Positions 10,434 to 19,311 are shown, counted from the stretch's first letter. The stretch is DNA of 64,000 bases from Burkholderia sp. WSM2232 (GCF_000472545.1 NZ_AWZV01000010.1:124001-188000); one strand, 5' to 3'. Numbers and translations: made by a program. Notes: generated by a model from the letters alone, not told the origin.

Positions 10434-11287
10434 TCAGATCCGCAAACTAAGCCGCCTGCTGACTAAGTAACGCCACAAATCGGTTGGGGATAGATATCCA
10501 TGAGCGGAATGCATGCGCCGGGCGTTGTAGACGTCTTCGATGAATACTGGCAGCCTCGATGCTGCATCCGAGAACGTCTCATCGCCAGACAGGTAGACCT
10601 CCTCGAACTTCAGGGGGTCTTCATGAAGCCTTCGGCTTGAGCGTTGTCGTAGGGATTGCCGACGGCGCTCATCGAGCCGACAAGCCCGTAGCGCGACAGG
10701 GCATCGCGGTAAGCAGCGCTCAAATACCGACGGTCCCTGTCGCTATGATGAATGCAGTTCCCCCGGCGCCGGTTTGCGCGTTCGCACAGCTGCTTCCAGC
10801 GCCGCAAGCGTTAGCTCGTATCGATATGTCGTCCGATAGCATAGCCGACGACTGTGCGGCTGCAGGCATCAAGTATGGCCGCGAGAAACGCAAAACCGGA
10901 TGCTAGCGCGACGTAGGTGATGTCCGCGACTCGAACCTTGCCGGGGAACTTTGGATGCTGTTTCCATACAGATTCGGGAAGATGGGGCAATCGTGTCGGC
11001 TGTCAGTTGTTCGTACGAACTGGCGACGACGTATGGCGACGAGGTCATATGGCGCATAACCGGGCGATTCTCTTGTGGTAGACCGCAATGCCCATGGCAG
11101 CGAGTTCTCGTGTCACGCGTCGATATCCGTAGCCAGGAAACACGTCATGAACATCGTCAATCAATGCGGCCAGACGCTGATGAGTCGACCCGGGTTGCGA
11201 CGAGTGCGGATGGTAATAGTAGGTGCAACGTGGAAGGTCAATCACTTTGCATCCTCCCCTGATGGAGAGGACGTGGGCCGGTAACAA
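10434..11287 (-). pseudogene. IS3-family transposase OrfB, degraded
   Basis: Fragments of the rve integrase domain lie in different frames. They include FPGYGYRRVTRELAAMGI (near 11110-11190), VADITYVALASGFAFLAAIL (near 10870-10930), HSDRDRRYLSAAYRDAL and MSAVGNPYDNAQAEGFMKT (near 10610-10750), and the C-terminal EEVYLSGDETF and RLPVFIEDVYNARRMHSA (near 10500-10610). The last is the usual end of IS3 transposases, with the catalytic Glu position near NAQAEGF/MKT disturbed. Several frame changes make it non-functional. Confidence 0.8.
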
Positions 11288-11308
11288 TCGATGAGCTTTC
11301 GCTGTTGC

Positions 11309-11530
11309 TCACGAGACAGAGTCGCGGAGTTTTTTAAGAAGGTCGTTTTCCATTGTCAGCTGCCCCACCTTCTTCTCCAGCGCAGCAATCTTCGCCTCGT
11401 ATTCCGCCACCACGCTTGCTGCCGCGACCTCTTCAGTCAGCTCACCACCGTCGTACTGTGACAGTCACAACTGCAGCAGATTGGCGGACAGGCCGTGAGG
11501 GCGCAGAGCTTCCCTGCTGTTGATTTGCAC
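11309..11530 (-). pseudogene. IS3-family OrfA C-terminal remnant
   Basis: The frame reads GELTEEVAAASVVAEYEAKI then AALEKKVGQLTMENDLLKKL and stops at 11309. This is the leucine-zipper tail of IS3 OrfA. A run of six A next to the stop (CTTAAAAAACTC) resembles the slippery site used for the OrfAB frameshift. The N-terminal helix-turn-helix is interrupted by a stop near 11460. Confidence 0.75.
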
Positions 11531-11845
11531 TGAATCCTGACCCACCCTACGCAGTAATTTGGAGTGAACCCCCGAGGCTGGGCCGGGCGAAAGTGGTACA
11601 TCAGCACATCTGAGGTGCTGCGCTCACGAGCCGCCGGCTGGACGCAGAGAGCGGCAATCCGGCAAGGATACGGCCCAAAGCTTTGTATTGTCCGAACCCG
11701 CTATCGGTTTAGCGAGGCGCGGCGTGGAATGAAGCGGAAGTCTGCGAGCGGCAGGAAGCACTCTGGTAAGTCGCCATCAGGGCGTTGCGACACGGCTTAT
11801 CCGAGAGGACGGGCGCCACCGGATGGGCGGGCCGTCGAGCGCAGC

Positions 11846-12625
11846 CTAAATCGCGCATATGGTCGCCTCCGTCGCGGCGTTGCTGGCGACATCAAGGGCG
11901 CGTAGTACGGCGAGAAGCTGGCGCTGGCGGCGCGTTGGTAGTTTCAACTGCCATCGCAGGGTCTCATGAACGATCGGTAGGAGCGCGACCCCTATGCCCG
12001 CCGCGAGGATAGAGCCGAACAGAACGAGCGCCCCGGTGGCCTTTCCGGGCGGTTCGCCGTGGGCCAGGTAGCCGAGAACCCCGACCGCCAGCGCGGCACC
12101 GAAGCCAAGCCGGCCGACCCGTCTCCATCGTGCCACTCCCCAGAAGCGTGGCAGCCGCGGCAGATAGTACATTTGCTGCTCCGGCTTGAGTTCAAGAGAT
12201 CCCACCGCGAAGGCGACGAACAGGCGCAGATCTGCGGGATGCCGAAGGCCATAGACAATGTGCGTTCCGAATGATGCCTCGGAGGCGATGGCGAGACATA
12301 CCTCGTCTCCGTCGGCGAGCGGAAACTCCACCTTGCTGTAGTACGGGATGGCGCTGTCGGGCGTGTATAACACAACAGGCGTTTCATTCACCCGGAACCG
12401 GAAGGCACGCATCATTCCTCCGGTCGCCCCGTATTGCGTTACCTCTGTCTTGACGCCAGTTCTCGTGCACTCGAGGCCCGCGACCCGTCCTTCTATTCGG
12501 ACAATCTGGGCGCTTCTCAAGTGGTTCACAACGTCGTCGGGGAGCGGCCGTTGCTCGTCCACCTTAGGTGACTCAGATTGCGCCTTGGACGGGCGTGCGC
12601 CATGTTTCTGGTGTCGGACTGCCAT
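11846..12625 (-). CDS. Membrane protein of unknown function with soluble N-terminal domain
   Basis: 259 residues. Residues 1-165 look soluble, with alternating strands (AQIVRIEGRVAGLECTRTG, TPVVLYTPDSAIPYYSKVEF) suggesting an OB-like or nucleic-acid-binding beta domain, but no family is recognised. Two transmembrane helices follow (LGFGAALAVGVLGYLA, and TGALVLFGSILAAGIGVALL), then a basic cytoplasmic tail. No good ribosome binding site precedes the ATG at 12625, so the start could be internal. It is downstream of and codirectional with nadV, but 140 bases away, so it may or may not be in that operon. Confidence 0.6.
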   Translation of the reverse strand: MAVRHQKHGARPSKAQSESPKVDEQRPLPDDVVNHLRSAQIVRIEGRVAGLECTRTGVKTEVTQYGATGGMMRAFRFRVNETPVVLYTPDSAIPYYSKVEFPLADGDEVCLAIASEASFGTHIVYGLRHPADLRLFVAFAVGSLELKPEQQMYYLPRLPRFWGVARWRRVGRLGFGAALAVGVLGYLAHGEPPGKATGALVLFGSILAAGIGVALLPIVHETLRWQLKLPTRRQRQLLAVLRALDVASNAATEATICAI

Positions 12626-12769
12626 TGTTCGAGTGATGAGAGGCGGTTGTCGACGAATACTAATGCATTAACTGGCCGGCGGCTTTCATGTCGGCGATGT
12701 CCGCAACGAAGGACGTAGGCTAGCGGCGGAATCTCTTTTCATGGCGGCCACCCCGAGCAGGTACGAGCA

Positions 12770-14491
12770 TCAGGCAGTCCACTCGATCGATCCGGGTTCC
12801 GGACACGTCCACGAAGCGCGGATCCGTGCGCGCATTTCAGCGAGCGTGGTTTCGACGAGGAGCTCGCCGTTCCGGAACACCGGCAACAGCTCGCCGCCTT
12901 CAAACTGCTCGAGCGTCTGCTCTTCGTGCAACACATAGTTGTTGCCTTGCTTCTCCACGCGCAGCAGGCCCTTGGCCGACTTCTTGGTGCCGTCGTCCGT
13001 GGCGGGGTCCTTGTAGATCGCAATCGACTCGTTGCCCACTTCGGCATAGATCGCCTTCATTGCCCAGCCGAATGTGTCACGAGAGAGCATGTTATACGTG
13101 TAGGAGCCGATGCCCAATACAACGTTGCACGACGCAAATCCTTTGCGCGCGAGTCGCAGCATGATATCGCGTGCGCGCGGCAGGCTGATGCTGTCGCCGT
13201 AGATCAGGCCCACGTGGCTATCCAGCACCCTGAAACCCCTGGCAGTGGTGGTGCCGCCGAAAATATCCCACAGACATTCGACTGAGCCTTTGCGCTCGGC
13301 CTCTGTGATGCGCGTGCCGCTGCTGTCGTTCACCGTGTACATGCCGTCCTCGCCGACGATCGGTTCCCCGGTCGCGTCGCAGACAAGCTCCTCAGGGAAA
13401 TAGCCAGTCAGGATCAGCACCGGGTTTCCCGAGTCGGGGCGGAATACTACCTTGCAAAGGCCGAGTTCGTTGGGCTCGCGTGCGAGGATGACGTCTCTCA
13501 GTTCGCGGGCCACTGCCGTGACCGTGTTCCAGTAGTCAAAGCTGTCCGCGACAATCGAGATCATGCCCGCCGGATAGTCCTTCGTTATTAGCTCGCGGAT
13601 CACTTCGCGCTCCGCTATGCGGCGAAGTGCTTTCTCGCTCTTGCCGGCGTTCGCCGGATCAGCAGCGATGTGCTTCAGGGTCAGCAGGATGCGAAGCGTC
13701 ATGACGCTGTGCTCGGTCGCGGGAATCGAGCAGCCGACGAGCTCGCGGTCGGAATCGGCGCAGTAGTAATCTTCCAGATAGTCGATGGAAGGGATCGTAT
13801 CTGTGCCCACGAACGACAGGTCGTGGCCAGCGCCGCAGCGCATGGCGTCGTGCACGCCGCTCATGCCGCGCATCGAGAAGTCGTGGCCCTGTACGTCGAT
13901 GAATTCTTCGGGCGAGCCCGTCACCTTCGCGAAATAGGTGAGCAGCTTGCGGAATTCGAATGCGATGGTGGCAACCGTCGATGGCTTCCAGTTTTCACAA
14001 CTGACGATCGTCTCAAAGTAGGTCGCGACCCACGGGAAGTCGCTGTGGGTATTGATGAAAATGTAGGGCGGCACTTTGACGTTCACGCGCGAGCCTTCCG
14101 GCAGAGCACGTATTTCGAGCGGGAGGTAGCCGAGCTCGTAGAGCGCTTCGAGGTTGCCCGTCGACACAGCGTCCTTGCCCAGCGAGTTGTCCATGCGGCG
14201 CTTGTATTTGCGCACCGCCGCCGCCTTTGTCTTCGCGCCAAAGAATTCCCGTTGGAATACGTCCAGAAAGAACTCCTTGATGAAGCCCTGGAGGCCGAAC
14301 ACGACCACCTTCCCGTCGAACAGTTCGGGCAACACTGGCGCGTACTTTGCCGAGCGCGGCGTCAGGTTTGCTACCAGCTTCGTCGTCGATTGCGGGTACA
14401 TCGACGGGTGGCCTGTCTTGTAGAAGTCTGCGAGGTTAAAGGGAACAAGGCCGTTCTTCTCGGTCAGGGCGGATGTCGTAGGTGCATTCAT
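12770..14491 (-). CDS. nadV: Nicotinamide phosphoribosyltransferase
   Basis: 573 residues. It converts nicotinamide and PRPP to NMN in NAD salvage. Family motifs are present: FYKTGHPSMYPQSTTKL near the N-terminus, SMRGMSGVHDAMRCGAGHDL, the active-site histidine region (IPATEHSVMTL), SIVADSFDYWNTV, the PRPP site FRPDSGNPV (equivalent to the Arg-x-Asp of human NAMPT) and LIYGDSISLPRA. It is longer than the ~490-residue animal enzyme, as phage and bacterial NadV often are. GGAG lies 11 bases upstream of the ATG. It starts 29 bases after the PRPP synthetase gene, so the two form an operon that makes NMN from ribose-5-phosphate and nicotinamide. Confidence 0.93.
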   Translation of the reverse strand: MNAPTTSALTEKNGLVPFNLADFYKTGHPSMYPQSTTKLVANLTPRSAKYAPVLPELFDGKVVVFGLQGFIKEFFLDVFQREFFGAKTKAAAVRKYKRRMDNSLGKDAVSTGNLEALYELGYLPLEIRALPEGSRVNVKVPPYIFINTHSDFPWVATYFETIVSCENWKPSTVATIAFEFRKLLTYFAKVTGSPEEFIDVQGHDFSMRGMSGVHDAMRCGAGHDLSFVGTDTIPSIDYLEDYYCADSDRELVGCSIPATEHSVMTLRILLTLKHIAADPANAGKSEKALRRIAEREVIRELITKDYPAGMISIVADSFDYWNTVTAVARELRDVILAREPNELGLCKVVFRPDSGNPVLILTGYFPEELVCDATGEPIVGEDGMYTVNDSSGTRITEAERKGSVECLWDIFGGTTTARGFRVLDSHVGLIYGDSISLPRARDIMLRLARKGFASCNVVLGIGSYTYNMLSRDTFGWAMKAIYAEVGNESIAIYKDPATDDGTKKSAKGLLRVEKQGNNYVLHEEQTLEQFEGGELLPVFRNGELLVETTLAEMRARIRASWTCPEPGSIEWTA

Positions 14492-14520
14492 GATGGTGGT
14501 TCTCCGGGCGCGATTGGTTT

Positions 14521-15333
14521 TCAGACCAGCACGCAGCGGCTGTCGCTGGTCCAGTTGTTTCGGCTAAAGACAGTGGCGTAACGGGTGAGCAACGGGTCAA
14601 GGCCCTTGCTGAAAATGCCGTGAGTCACGTAGAGATACAACTCACGGTGGATTCCCTGGACGGCCTGCTGGGCACGCAGCGCATCGGCGAGTTCAGTGAA
14701 AGTGCGGCCACCGTCGCAGATATCGTCCACGACCAGCAGCGGGGTGTCGGGCAATTCGCCCTGAACCTGCGTGCCAGTGATCTTGCCGGTGCGCGTGTCG
14801 CGCATCTTGTCTGCGAACACGACGTCGAGCTCGAGCGCTTTTGCAAGCCTGGATACGCGCTTACGGGCGCCAGCGTCCGGGGCGACCAATGTCGGGCGCT
14901 CGATATGCGCGACGGCGCGCCGGAGTGACGGCACGGGATCGTCTATGACGACGCGCTCCAGAAGGGCGGCGACAACGTCGCTGTGCGGGTCCTCGATCGT
15001 CACGCGTGCATAGCGCTGGGCGTTGATGAGGTCGCAGAAAACTTTGGCACTGAGTGCTTCGCCAACGTTCGCCACGCGATCCTGACGCGCATACGGCACG
15101 TACGGCATCCTGAGCGCGACCGGAGCACCCATGTAGGCGCGGCGCAGTGCGTCCGTGGCCATCAGCAGTGTCATGACGGCCGCCGAGTCCGGCAGATGAG
15201 CGGTGATAAGCAGTTCGTCAGCGGGCACGCTCGTGTCCACCGTGACATGCATTTCGCCACCAGGGAACTTCAGGCACTGTAATTGGATCGCCCGGCTGGC
15301 GCCGTCGCGGGATAACGCTGTGATCTCGATCAT
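14521..15333 (-). CDS. prs: Ribose-phosphate pyrophosphokinase-like protein (PRPP synthetase)
   Basis: 270 residues, shorter than housekeeping Prs (about 310). It keeps the ATP-side motif MPYVPYARQDR, the EDPHSDV and VAPDAGARKRV segments, and the PRPP loop LLVVDDICDGGRTF. It makes PRPP, the cosubstrate of the NadV encoded next. Homologues of this short form are common beside nadV in phages and bacteria, so its job is probably local PRPP supply for NAD salvage rather than nucleotide synthesis. It is the first gene of the minus-strand operon, divergent from nrtR. Confidence 0.9.
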   Translation of the reverse strand: MIEITALSRDGASRAIQLQCLKFPGGEMHVTVDTSVPADELLITAHLPDSAAVMTLLMATDALRRAYMGAPVALRMPYVPYARQDRVANVGEALSAKVFCDLINAQRYARVTIEDPHSDVVAALLERVVIDDPVPSLRRAVAHIERPTLVAPDAGARKRVSRLAKALELDVVFADKMRDTRTGKITGTQVQGELPDTPLLVVDDICDGGRTFTELADALRAQQAVQGIHRELYLYVTHGIFSKGLDPLLTRYATVFSRNNWTSDSRCVLV

Positions 15334-15352
15334 GTGACAGGCTCGTGGTGAG

Positions 15353-15373
15353 TTAGTCGTCGTTTGCGACTAA
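15353..15373. promoter_or_regulatory. NrtR-type operator 1 (perfect palindrome)
   Basis: Arms TTAGTCG (15353-15359) and CGACTAA (15367-15373) are perfect inverted repeats separated by seven bases (TCGTTTG). TAGTC/GACTA half sites are the kind bound by NrtR regulators. It lies 20 bases upstream of the prs start, so binding should block the prs-nadV promoter. Confidence 0.8.
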
Positions 15374-15395
15374 GATGACGCTAGTGTACAGCTAC

Positions 15396-15416
15396 TTAGT
15401 CGTAAAACGCAACTAT
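15396..15416. promoter_or_regulatory. NrtR-type operator 2 (one good, one degenerate half site)
   Basis: TTAGTCG at 15396-15402, a seven-base spacer (TAAAACG), then CAACTAT at 15410-15416, a weaker match to CGACTAA. Its centre is 43 bases from the centre of operator 1, about four helical turns, which would put two dimers on the same DNA face. A TAAAAT at 15423 just beyond it could be the nrtR -10 box, implying autoregulation. Confidence 0.6.
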
Positions 15417-15461
15417 CTATGGTAAAATTTTTGGCATGACGGATATCGAAGGGGCCCAATA

Positions 15462-16169
15462 ATGGGCAAGCAGTTTGAAAAGCCCGACGTGAGCGTGGAC
15501 GTGGTGCTGTTGACCCTGATCGACGGCGGCCTGCACGTCGCAACGCACGTGCGGGCAAGGGCACCCGAAGCAGGAAAGACCGCACTTATCGGCGGCTACG
15601 TGCACGTCGATGACCCCAACGAGAAGGACGTCGAGGACACCGCATATCGCGTGTTGCAGGAAAAGGCCGGGTTGCGCCCACGCTACCTCGAGCAGGTCAA
15701 GACCTTCTCCGGGCGGCGGCGCGATCCGACGCGCGGATTCACGGTCGCCATTTCGCACGTCGCGCTCGTCCCGTACGAGGAACTGGTCGCCGAGTGTGCG
15801 CAGGTCCTGTCGTTCTATGACGTCGACGCGCTGCCCGAACTCGCCTTCGATCACAACGAGCAGGTCGCTGAGGCCGTGACACGCGTTCGCAACAAGTCGA
15901 GTTACTCGACGCTACCGTGCTGGCTCTTACCAGAAAAGTTCACCCTTACCCAATTGCAGCGCACCTACGAGCAGATTTTTGGCGAAGCCGTTTCGCGCGG
16001 AACATTCCGCACGAGGCTGGGCTTGAGGGTGGGGGATGTGCAAGCGGGCGAGGCGGCCGACGAAGCAGGCGTCATCATAGCCACGGACGAATTTCAGGGC
16101 GGTGCACAGCGCCCGGCGCGACTTTTCCGCGTAGACCGTCTCGGCCTCTATCGCCGTGCGAGTTGGTAG
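15462..16169 (+). CDS. nrtR: NrtR-family transcriptional regulator (Nudix-like sensor plus winged helix)
   Basis: 235 residues. Residues 1-140 form a Nudix-like domain (VDVVLLTLIDGGLHVATHVR, GGYVHVDDPNEKDVEDTAYR). The Nudix box is degenerate, with REVxEExG replaced by VLQEKAGL, as expected for an ADP-ribose sensor rather than a hydrolase. Residues 150-235 match the winged-helix part (YSTLPCWLLPEKFTLTQLQR, EAVSRGTFRTRL). It should repress the divergent prs-nadV operon and be relieved by an NAD breakdown product. Operators are visible at 15353 and 15396. The ATG at 15462 follows a run of AAGGGG. Confidence 0.9.
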   Translation: MGKQFEKPDVSVDVVLLTLIDGGLHVATHVRARAPEAGKTALIGGYVHVDDPNEKDVEDTAYRVLQEKAGLRPRYLEQVKTFSGRRRDPTRGFTVAISHVALVPYEELVAECAQVLSFYDVDALPELAFDHNEQVAEAVTRVRNKSSYSTLPCWLLPEKFTLTQLQRTYEQIFGEAVSRGTFRTRLGLRVGDVQAGEAADEAGVIIATDEFQGGAQRPARLFRVDRLGLYRRASW

Positions 16170-16608
16170 GATGCTGTGACAACGACGAAAACGGTGAGCC
16201 TTTACGGTGCCGCATGGAGTGGTTATTGTCGCTCGCGATTTTTTGCGTCCCTTGCCAGACTGTTCGTTGTTCGTTGTTCGTTGTTTGTCGTCTTGGTGGT
16301 TGGTGGCGAAGCTCCGACAGAGTGAGTCATGGTCTCCTGCGTCGAATAAGAGCTCATAACGAGCTTGTATGCGGAATCCAAGCACCGACCTCGGCGTCAA
16401 GACGCCAGCCTCTCTATGCAAGCCGCATCAGGCGAGAGTCGGCCAGGAGCCGCCGGTCGAGGGCGACATCCAGTTTGGTCAGCCACGGTCTCGTTTGCCC
16501 TCGGTCAACGGCAGGTTTTCCGCCGAGCGAATTGCCGGGAGCACCGCCTCAACCCGGCCAAAACCGGCCACTCGACAGTAGCGGAAGGATCGTTGACACT
16601 TTCGGTTC
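16170..16608. other. Gene-less stretch with a 7-bp microsatellite
   Basis: No gene is supported. At 16263-16287 the unit TTCGTTG is repeated three times, followed by a partial copy. The bases around 16430-16600 have the mosaic look of other relic-filled spacers in this window. Confidence 0.5.
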
Positions 16609-17310
16609 TTGACGGTCACCTTTTCGCTAATTTGCGTTCTTCTCGTGATTTCACTTTCCGATCCGCGCGTTAGAGCCGCCAGACTCGTAGATACGGCCGA
16701 AGATTTCGTCGATCTCGGTGACTTCGGCGATCTTCTCCTAGTGGATCGCACCCGCAAGGTCGTATCTAACCAGAGCAGGCATTTCCTGAAAGTTAGGAAG
16801 GGCGTTGCTGCTCGCCTGGCTGCCGCGTCTGAGACGCTCGCGAATCGAGGATTGCGTTTGCTCGTCAAAGAGGGATACCGACCGCTTTCCCTTCAACGCG
16901 CATACTTTGACCGTCGCCTCGTGAAGCTGCGGGACGAATATCCGTCGGCATGGGAAGATCGTTTGTTCGAGCTAGCAAGTCGCTACGCCGCACCGCCGGA
17001 GGTCGCTGCGCATCCTACCGGCGCGGCCGTGGATCTAACACTCGCGACCGTTGAAGGCGTCGAACTGGACATGGGAAGCGTTTTGAATGCAACCGATGAG
17101 GAATCTTCCGGTGCGTGCTACACCGAATGTCAGTTCATCAGCTGCTACGCACGAGATAACCGGCAGGTGTTGAAGGAGGCGATGCAAGGTGCCGGCTTCA
17201 TCAACTATTCGTCGGAGTGGTGGCATTGGTCGTACGGGGATAGGTATTGCGCGGTGATTTGTGGAGCACAACGTGCGCTTTACGGACCGGTTGAGGAAGA
17301 CGATCTCTGA
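16609..17310 (+). CDS. D-alanyl-D-alanine dipeptidase, VanX family (peptidase M15D)
   Basis: About 220-233 residues. Zinc-peptidase motifs are intact: GYRPLSLQRAYF (arginine used in catalysis), AAHPTGAAVDLTLA (zinc His and Asp) and SSEWWHWSYGD (catalytic Glu and zinc His). It cleaves D-Ala-D-Ala. The start is uncertain: the longest version uses TTG at 16609 and gives a hydrophobic N-terminus that could be a weak signal peptide. GTG at 16645 is the alternative, and neither has a clear ribosome site. It is followed after 12 bases by a second predicted cell-wall enzyme. No van genes are nearby, so vancomycin resistance is not implied. Peptidoglycan recycling or attack on other cells are both possible. 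Confidence 0.85.
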   Translation: MTVTFSLICVLLVISLSDPRVRAARLVDTAEDFVDLGDFGDLLLVDRTRKVVSNQSRHFLKVRKGVAARLAAASETLANRGLRLLVKEGYRPLSLQRAYFDRRLVKLRDEYPSAWEDRLFELASRYAAPPEVAAHPTGAAVDLTLATVEGVELDMGSVLNATDEESSGACYTECQFISCYARDNRQVLKEAMQGAGFINYSSEWWHWSYGDRYCAVICGAQRALYGPVEEDDL

Positions 17311-17322
17311 GGAGCCGTACCC

Positions 17323-17769
17323 ATGAGCCATGCTGCACTGGCAGCGAACCCTGACACGCCTTTGTGGATGAGCGTCGCGCTCAATGAACGAGGCGTCAAG
17401 CGCTACCCTGCGGGAAAGACTAATCCCCGAATCTCCGAATACAACGACTGCACACAACTTGCCGGTTACGACGACAAAATCGCATGGTGCTCGTCGTTCA
17501 TGAACTGGTGCATGAAACAATCGGGCATTCGCGGAACTGGCTCTGCTCTGGCCAGGTCGTGGCTGACATGGGGGCAATCGCTTACAGAGCCCCGTTTTGG
17601 ATGCGTTGCAGTTCTCACTGCCGATGACGCAGTCGATTGGAAGGGGCACGTTGGATTTTTTCTTCGACTCGACGCCCACAACGTCTACCTGTTCGGAGGC
17701 AACCAACTGGGAGAGGTCGGGGAACTAGCATATCCTCTTGATCGCGTACTCGACTACCGCTGGCCGTAG
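17323..17769 (+). CDS. TIGR02594-family (CHAP/NlpC-like) putative peptidoglycan amidase
   Basis: 148 residues. The core WCSSFMNWCMKQSGIRGTGS holds the predicted catalytic cysteine (IAWCSSF), and the histidine follows in WKGHVGFFL with the trailing VYLFGGNQ, the usual layout of this papain-like amidase family. No signal peptide is present, so export would need another route such as type VI secretion or lysis. GAGGAG precedes the ATG, 12 bases after the VanX-like gene. The pair is probably one transcript. Family members occur in phage endolysins and in secreted toxins. I cannot tell which applies. Confidence 0.8.
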   Translation: MSHAALAANPDTPLWMSVALNERGVKRYPAGKTNPRISEYNDCTQLAGYDDKIAWCSSFMNWCMKQSGIRGTGSALARSWLTWGQSLTEPRFGCVAVLTADDAVDWKGHVGFFLRLDAHNVYLFGGNQLGEVGELAYPLDRVLDYRWP

Positions 17770-17962
17770 AGCGACGGTCTTTTTCAACGAGCTGGCCTTG
17801 CCGTTATCGGCCCAGGAAGAGACATTCGACTCACATGCGTGAACCGTCAATCATTGCTCTCTGAAACGTACGAACTCAAATTCCGACGTAGCGGCTGGCT
17901 CATGAACCCCTTGTCGATGGACGCATCTTGTGTCGTATCGGGCGGCGCTGTCGGAGAGCCCG

Positions 17963-18859
17963 TCAATCCAGGCATGAAGCGAAAAACCGTGCCAATGCAT
18001 TCGCCACGGCCTCCGGCTGCTCTTCTGGTTGGAAGTGCCCGCAGTTCGCGATGGTCGCGCCCCTCACATCCGTTGCGAATGGACGAAGCGCGGCCGAGAT
18101 GTCCGGAATGGATCCTTGGTCCGCGCTGAGGCCGAGCACGGGCATCGTCAGGTTTCGATCGCGCGACATGGCACGGTTCTGTTCGGCCGAAAGCGCCGCG
18201 GCACGATAGAACGCAAGGCCGGACCGCATTCCACCAGGGGCGCAATAGGTCCTGAGGTACTCGGCAATGTCTTCTTCGCCGTAGCACGCGGGATTGGCCG
18301 TCTTGGTCCAGAAGAACCATTCGAGATACGCTCTCTCCCGACCCGCGAGGAGCATCTCCGGAAGGTCGGGGACGGCATGAAAGGAAAAATGCCAGGTCTT
18401 CCAGGACGAACTGGACGAAGATGGCAGCATGTCCGGAAGGGTGATGCCGGGAATGCCGGCATCCATCAGCGTCAGCGCCTGGATTTCCTCACCGAACAGG
18501 TGGGCGTAAGGAAATGCGACCCATGCGCCGACGTCATGAGCGGCGAGACAATATCGCTTGAGCCCCAGATGTGCCAATAGGTCATGCACGCGTTGAGCGA
18601 CGGTTTGTGTGTCATATCCATCGAGCGGCCGATCGCTATCGCCCTGACCCGGCAGGTCGATGGCAATGATGCGAGAGCGGCTGCCAAGCAGCGGCATGAC
18701 CTTGCGCCATGCATACCAGCTCTCGGGGAACCCTGCGATGAGCACGATGGTGTGCTCTCCGTCCGCGCCACCCTCGACATAATGGAACCGCAGACCCTTC
18801 ACGGTTGCGAATTTATGGTCAAAGCCTTCGGGGGCCGCCGGGAGTGCGCTATGAATCAC
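17963..18859 (-). CDS. Alpha/beta hydrolase, epoxide hydrolase/haloalkane dehalogenase-like
   Basis: 298 residues. The oxyanion segment is IAGFPESWYAWRKVMPLL, the nucleophile elbow is AAHDVGAWVAF with Asp as nucleophile (typical of epoxide hydrolases and dehalogenases rather than Ser esterases), and the catalytic His lies in IANCGHFQPEEQP. A tryptophan and serine-rich cap (SSSSSSWKTWHFSF) lies in the middle. The GTG start at 18859 has AGAGGA eight bases upstream and overlaps the ydcZ-like stop by four bases, so it is translationally coupled as the third gene of the TetR operon. Substrate unknown. Confidence 0.88.
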   Translation of the reverse strand: MIHSALPAAPEGFDHKFATVKGLRFHYVEGGADGEHTIVLIAGFPESWYAWRKVMPLLGSRSRIIAIDLPGQGDSDRPLDGYDTQTVAQRVHDLLAHLGLKRYCLAAHDVGAWVAFPYAHLFGEEIQALTLMDAGIPGITLPDMLPSSSSSSWKTWHFSFHAVPDLPEMLLAGRERAYLEWFFWTKTANPACYGEEDIAEYLRTYCAPGGMRSGLAFYRAAALSAEQNRAMSRDRNLTMPVLGLSADQGSIPDISAALRPFATDVRGATIANCGHFQPEEQPEAVANALARFFASCLD

Positions 18860-19311
18860 GGATTTGTCCTCTTTGAAAAAAGCAGCGCGCCAACCAGGAG
18901 CAGACAAGCTGCCAGTACGCGCCGTGGAGTGAGGGGATAGGGCGCCGAGCCGAACAAGGCGTACCGGTCGACCAACAAGGAAAACATGACTTGTCCTGTG
19001 ACGACCATGGCGATCATCGTCGCGGCTCCGAGGCGCGGTGCCGTGGCGGTCATGGCGGTCAGTGCTATGGCACCGCAGAGTCCGCCGGTCCACGACCAAA
19101 GCGGCACATCGGCGGCGCCTTCGCTGCGCGGCAGGCCGCGGCTTGCCGCCAAGCCGATGATGACAAGAGCGATTGTCGTGACCGCGCCGGAGATGGCGGC
19201 CGCCCAAAGCGGCGATCCCAGTGGACGGGCGAGGCGGGCATTGATGACTGCTTGCATCGGCAACATTGTTCCGGCCAGCAGCGCAATGAAAATCGAGCTG
19301 TTCACGTTCAT
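18856..19311 (-). CDS. YdcZ/DUF606-family small DMT transporter
   Basis: 151 residues with four to five hydrophobic helices (IFIALLAGTMLPMQAVINAR, AAAISGAVTTIALVIIG, TMIAMVVTGQVMFSLLV, RRVLAACLLLVGALLF). The Asn/Gln-containing first helix and duplicated halves are typical of YdcZ/DUF606. It is an inner-membrane protein, probably an exporter working as a dimer. It overlaps the TetR gene stop and the hydrolase start by four bases each, so the three are one coupled operon. Confidence 0.85.
   Translation of the reverse strand: MNVNSSIFIALLAGTMLPMQAVINARLARPLGSPLWAAAISGAVTTIALVIIGLAASRGLPRSEGAADVPLWSWTGGLCGAIALTAMTATAPRLGAATMIAMVVTGQVMFSLLVDRYALFGSAPYPLTPRRVLAACLLLVGALLFSKRTNP

Larger units (their letters stand above)
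10395..11585 (-). mobile_element. Decayed IS3-family insertion sequence
   Basis: The stretch holds fragments of both IS3-type frames on the minus strand (orfA remnant, then orfB remnant). Both edges carry related sequence in the same orientation: 10395 begins TGACCCACTAACGGAGTGAA, and 11538 begins TGACCCACCCTACGCAG and goes on to GGAGTGAACC. Normal IS ends are inverted, so these direct copies suggest a rearranged or nested element. I cannot define true terminal repeats or a target duplication. Confidence 0.7.

Noticed and set aside
16263..16287. Short tandem TTCGTTG repeat as a possible CRISPR or binding-site array
   Set aside because: Units are only seven bases with no spacers and occur about three times; a simple microsatellite.
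16609..17310. Glycopeptide resistance gene vanX
   Set aside because: No vanA/vanH/vanR/vanS genes nearby, and the organism is Gram-negative; only the enzyme family is claimed.
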